Source: an uncultured Spirochaetaceae bacterium
Lineage (GTDB): Bacteria > Spirochaetota > Spirochaetia > Sphaerochaetales > Sphaerochaetaceae
Assembly: GCA_946410375.1 (NCBI GenBank)
Contig: CAMKAB010000028.1
Coordinates: 1 to 9,182, forward strand
DNA length: 9,182 nt
Direction: 5' to 3'
Both the position numbers and the translations under genes were made by a program. The notes beneath the pieces were generated by a model. It worked only from the letters and a program-made list of their open reading frames with translations. It had not been told where the DNA came from and ran no database searches. Shown here piece after piece: positions 6,121 to 9,182 of the stretch. Every line of letters starts with the position of its first letter. Positions within the stretch are counted from its first letter, which is position 1.

Positions 6121-7803
6121 ATGAAGAATGTGAAAAAAATTTTTGTTTATTTTTTACTTGTTTTGACGATAGCTGCGGTGGAAGTGTCTTGTGATAAAGG
6201 AAAAGAAGACCCGAAACTCATACCTGTTGTCAAGCCAAACGCGGATAATTCCGTGAAAGATGAAACTGCGGAGAAGGTGCAGAACAATCCGATAGTGATT
6301 CCTGAGAATATTCCGACGGAGCAGGCGGCGCAGACAGAACAGCTGGAAGCAGAGAAGGAAATGAAGCAAGAAGAAGCGATCAATCCTCCGGAAAAAGAGA
6401 AAGAGAAGGCTGTGAGCGAGCCTGTGAACGTGCCGGTTGTGGATACGGGTTCGGATCGAAGCGATTCAGGGCATTTCTATGTGTATGACGACAGAGCGAA
6501 TCCGAATACGGAACTCGTTACGAACGATCCGATTTATGATGGTACGAAGCCTGAGAAGCAGAATGGTTCCCAAAGCGCGGAGCAAAAGCCGGATCCTTTG
6601 AAAGTGGCGGATGAGAAAACGGTAAACGATGACTTCGCCATTCCGGGGGATGATTCCGTTGTGGCTGAAACGTTGGATCCTGTAGTTCCGGGACGTGGTG
6701 AGGGTTTGCCTTCCTCTTCCGGTTTTTCATTCCCGTTCAGAAACAATAATCCTTCATCGGGCGGATTCGGTTTGTTCGGCGGAAACGGGAATAACAGCCA
6801 GACAGCCGGTGCGGAAAATAACAATAACGGTGCTGTTTCCGATTCTTCGGCGAACGTCGGAAAAGAGGAAAACAAGGGCGTTGTTGTAGATGAACCTACG
6901 TTTGTTGAGCCTGAGCTTGTCTTTGAAACGCCGGAGATTCCTGTGTATGATGAGCCTGAACCAGAGCCAGAGCCTCAGAAACCTGCGATAGTTGAACAGA
7001 AAGAGGAAAAACCGGAAATAAAAGAGACTGTGATTGAGCCGGTTATTGTTCCGACTCCGGAAGTAATTGTAAAAGACGATGAACCTGAATCGAAGCCTTC
7101 CGATGAGCAGAATCAGAACGTTTCGAGGGAGGGAATTGATGAAAATAAGCTGAACGAGATGCTTGCCGGCATACCTGAGGCAATCATTCCGATGACTCCT
7201 GTCGCTGAGGAGACGTTGCCTGTTGAGAACGACAATTCGGATGTGGATGATAAGCTTACGAGTTTAAAGAGCCAGTTGTTGCATGAGCAGTTCTCTTCCG
7301 GCGGTGTTGATAAGAGAACGTTCGGACTTCAGTTCGGTCTCGGAATGGGGCTGAGTAAGATGAAAATTGATACTTTCAGCGGTACGGGCTTGAAGATTTC
7401 CATTCCTTTGTCTTTCAATATTCCTATAAAGTCCGATATGACGGCATCTGTCTACGTAAGACCGGCGTATATTCATGTTACGGATTCGGAGAAGGGGACT
7501 GAAAAACTTAATGACAGCTTCTCCTTAGGAGTGGGCGCAGGATACGCGATTAAGCATAAAAAGAGGTTGGAAGTTCGATTGAATTTGGGCTTGCAGATAT
7601 TTAACAAAACCACAAGTATTTCGGGAGATAATCAGATTAAAATGTTTGAATTTGAGCTTTTACCTTCCGTCAGGCTCGGATACACTAATTTGTGGTTGAC
7701 TGTTCCGGTTGAAGCGGCGTTTAACTTTGAGAATGATTACAGGTCCATATTCTCTTCAGGACTTTTGATAACGTACCGCTCGGGAGAAGGTGTAAAAAGA
7801 TAA
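6121..7803 (+). CDS. Probable lipoprotein with Pro/Glu-rich spacer and C-terminal eight-strand barrel-like domain
   Basis: No named family is recognised. Residues 1-6 are basic, 7-20 are hydrophobic, and Cys24 in VEVSC follows. This suggests a lipoprotein, but Glu at -3 does not fit the usual lipobox, so cleavage by signal peptidase I is possible. Residues 25-390 are low complexity and probably disordered: acidic and Pro/Glu/Lys-rich (30-190), Gly/Asn/Ser-rich (191-245), then Glu/Pro-rich with PEPEPEPQKP (279-288), similar in style to the periplasm-spanning part of TonB. A short helical stretch (about 376-390) precedes a C-terminal domain (398-560). That domain reads as eight alternating beta strands: about 399-414, 421-435, 439-454, 464-480, 482-497, 506-522, 524-538 and 540-554, the size of an OmpA/OmpX-type barrel. 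The stop TAA overlaps the ATG of the next gene (TAATG), so the two are translationally coupled. A role as an envelope tether or barrel partner is inferred. Confidence 0.7.
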   Translation: MKNVKKIFVYFLLVLTIAAVEVSCDKGKEDPKLIPVVKPNADNSVKDETAEKVQNNPIVIPENIPTEQAAQTEQLEAEKEMKQEEAINPPEKEKEKAVSEPVNVPVVDTGSDRSDSGHFYVYDDRANPNTELVTNDPIYDGTKPEKQNGSQSAEQKPDPLKVADEKTVNDDFAIPGDDSVVAETLDPVVPGRGEGLPSSSGFSFPFRNNNPSSGGFGLFGGNGNNSQTAGAENNNNGAVSDSSANVGKEENKGVVVDEPTFVEPELVFETPEIPVYDEPEPEPEPQKPAIVEQKEEKPEIKETVIEPVIVPTPEVIVKDDEPESKPSDEQNQNVSREGIDENKLNEMLAGIPEAIIPMTPVAEETLPVENDNSDVDDKLTSLKSQLLHEQFSSGGVDKRTFGLQFGLGMGLSKMKIDTFSGTGLKISIPLSFNIPIKSDMTASVYVRPAYIHVTDSEKGTEKLNDSFSLGVGAGYAIKHKKRLEVRLNLGLQIFNKTTSISGDNQIKMFEFELLPSVRLGYTNLWLTVPVEAAFNFENDYRSIFSSGLLITYRSGEGVKR

Positions 7804-9014
7804 TGAAAAAACTGACAACAATTTTATTGTTTCTGGTTGTATTGGTAAGTTTCGGTTTTTCGAAGGACTTTAGTTTCTTTTTGAACGGATTGGACCAGCA
7901 TCCTGAAATACTGGGAGGTTTTCTGCCTACCGGTTCCGGTATCGGAATCAATTACGACGGTTTATCCATTAAAGACGGAGATCTTACAAGAATTCAACTG
8001 AAATTGGGTGCCGGGTATTTGCAACGGCAGATTTTTCAGAATCCTGTAACGGATAAATATCAGAAAATCGGAATTTTTGACGAGTTCCATTTCACATGGA
8101 GCGCTGAGTTTTCTCAGGGATTCGGAGATTCGTGGGTAGACGGGCTTGATTTTGTAACGGCGTATGCCGGTTATCAGGGAAAGTATGAGAAGTTCTACGA
8201 TTCGCTCATTATTTTGAAGGGCGGAGGCGGTTTCCCAAAGAAAACGGATTATAAGATATGGCTCGGAGAGAAATCCAAGGGGCAGCCTGATTCGATAGAA
8301 GGTTTTATGGCTCGTTACGGAGCTGACAGGGCGAGTCAGAAAATTTATCAGGATTTGGCAAAGGATAATAACTATACCAGTATCTTATATACGGGAGCGA
8401 GAATTAACGCGATGAAGGATACGTGGACGGCAAGTCGCGGTTTCCTTTTGGACTTGAAATTATCTTTAGCTCCTGCATTTATGAACAAAGTATCTACCTA
8501 TTATTCTGCTCAGCTTAATGCCGTGGGCGGAGCGACGATTCTGGAGTTAAAGAGACGCAACGGATTGAACCTTTTCTCCATTGTGTTCATAGACAGAATA
8601 AACTTTACGTTCATAGACGGTGACGCTGTTCCGGTGTTTGCTTCCCATGTGAATTCCCTGGGTAGAAAGATGAGAGGTTTTGATAACAACACCTTTAATA
8701 CCACTTTCTCTCTTGTGAATAACTTTGATATCCGGTTTGCGAGCCCTGAGCCTTTTATCCGCGGTATTTTCGCCCGTCTTAATCTTTTCTTAGACTTAGG
8801 TTACGGAGCGGGCTATATCCTCAATACAGGCAAGAACGGGATTAAGGAAATAAGCGAAAGCGGTCTTCTCGCCTCAACCGGTGCGCAGTTGGAATTGAGT
8901 ATTTTCGATACTATCGACCTCGGATTGCAGGTGGCTTATTTGATTAACGGTTCGGCTTACAGAAACAGAAGTGAAGATGTGCTTGTGAGCGCAACGTTCT
9001 TCTTGGATTTCTAG
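7803..9014 (+). CDS. Outer-membrane beta-barrel, Omp85/BamA-superfamily-like without POTRA domains
   Basis: 403 residues with a signal peptide (KK, hydrophobic 7-19, cleavage probably after FGFS, residue 20). The remainder alternates hydrophobic and polar residues, as in barrels, and ends in Phe (SATFFLDF, 396-403), the typical outer-membrane C-terminal signal. Residues 287-340 match the order of the Omp85/TpsB barrel: GRKMRGFDNN (287-296, the RGF/RGY loop-6 motif), NNFDIRFA (306-313), then LFLDLGYGAG (328-337, family FxDxG). These are followed by a final strand set with STGAQLELSIF (358-368), DLGLQVAYLI (372-381) and the terminal strand. Only about 270 residues precede RGF, enough for the first strands of a 16-strand barrel but not for a POTRA domain. 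Family members fold or export other proteins; POTRA-less members are known, with poorly understood roles. GGGAGAAGG (7782-7790) and overlap with the previous stop suggest coupled translation. The alternative is an unrelated spirochaete barrel with a chance RGF. Confidence 0.68.
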   Translation: MKKLTTILLFLVVLVSFGFSKDFSFFLNGLDQHPEILGGFLPTGSGIGINYDGLSIKDGDLTRIQLKLGAGYLQRQIFQNPVTDKYQKIGIFDEFHFTWSAEFSQGFGDSWVDGLDFVTAYAGYQGKYEKFYDSLIILKGGGGFPKKTDYKIWLGEKSKGQPDSIEGFMARYGADRASQKIYQDLAKDNNYTSILYTGARINAMKDTWTASRGFLLDLKLSLAPAFMNKVSTYYSAQLNAVGGATILELKRRNGLNLFSIVFIDRINFTFIDGDAVPVFASHVNSLGRKMRGFDNNTFNTTFSLVNNFDIRFASPEPFIRGIFARLNLFLDLGYGAGYILNTGKNGIKEISESGLLASTGAQLELSIFDTIDLGLQVAYLINGSAYRNRSEDVLVSATFFLDF

Positions 9015-9073
9015 TCTGTGAGAGGGGCGGTTTAAGCGGTTTTACTTCAGACTGTTTACAATGTCATAGATGG

Positions 9074-9103
9074 AGACTTCGCATAAAGCGAAGTCTTTTT
9101 TTT
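9074..9103 (+). terminator. Strong intrinsic terminator after the envelope operon
   Basis: A perfect 9-bp stem, AGACTTCGC (9074-9082) and GCGAAGTCT (9088-9096), with loop ATAAA is followed by a T-run to 9103. It lies 60 nt after the stop of the barrel gene. The nearby AGTCTG (9013-9018) and CAGACT (9048-9053) form a weaker inverted repeat. Confidence 0.93.
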
Positions 9104-9105
9104 GA

Positions 9106-9153
9106 GCGCAAAGTGCGCATGGCGCGGCGGAAATATCAGTGCCGCTGTTTTTT
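9106..9153 (+). terminator. Second hairpin cluster, possible backup terminator
   Basis: GCGCA-AAG-TGCGC (9106-9118) is a compact hairpin. GCGGC (9124-9128) and GCCGC (9141-9145) form a 5-bp stem with a 12-nt loop followed by TGTTTTTT (9146-9153). This may be a fallback terminator or the decayed end of another transcription unit. The window ends 29 nt later with no gene visible. Confidence 0.35.
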
Positions 9154-9182
9154 AAGTTTAAGCCGTTCTCGCCGGAAACGCA

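Noticed and set aside
6534..6875. 113-residue minus-strand open frame within the lipoprotein gene
   Set aside because: It is an antisense shadow of the low-complexity Gly/Asn/Pro-rich region with no ribosome site.

Overview
The window looks like a chromosomal segment of a spirochaete, most likely a host-associated Treponema. This is inferred from protein character: a type III glutamine synthetase, outer-membrane barrel proteins, a relaxed lipoprotein signal and moderate GC with A/T-rich intergenic DNA. There is no rRNA or other marker gene, so the assignment is tentative. No phage, plasmid, insertion sequence, CRISPR array or tRNA was seen.

Layout. The left edge (1-1656) is the C-terminal part of glnN, cut by the window start. 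It is followed on the same strand by lspA (signal peptidase II) and, 4 nt after its stop, a cytoplasmic five-bladed beta-propeller protein resembling GH43/GH32-type glycosidases. Next, at about 3280-3492, is a noncoding array of three ~70-bp tandem repeats with a preserved hairpin. It separates the propeller gene from a convergent HSL-type alpha/beta hydrolase on the minus strand. That hydrolase has Cys at the nucleophile position and Ser at the usual catalytic Asp position. A divergent A/T-rich promoter region (4621-4769) separates it from galE. GalE carries an insertion of roughly 58 residues containing tandem 11-residue repeats between its two catalytic motifs.

After galE lies a curved-DNA candidate: phased A/T tracts embedded in an inverted repeat (5972-6022). 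Two overlapping genes (TAATG junction) then encode cell-envelope proteins. The first is a probable lipoprotein with a long acidic Pro/Glu-rich spacer and a C-terminal domain that reads as eight beta strands. The second is an outer-membrane barrel with the RGF motif and C-terminal strand pattern of the Omp85/BamA superfamily, but no room for POTRA domains. A strong intrinsic terminator (9074-9103) closes this pair.

How the genes work together. GlnN (nitrogen assimilation), GalE (UDP-sugar supply) and LspA (lipoprotein maturation) are housekeeping. LspA would process lipoproteins such as the 6121-7803 product, but the two are not in one operon. The two-gene envelope operon at 6121-9014 is the best candidate for an undescribed system: a tethered small barrel made together with a POTRA-less Omp85-like barrel.
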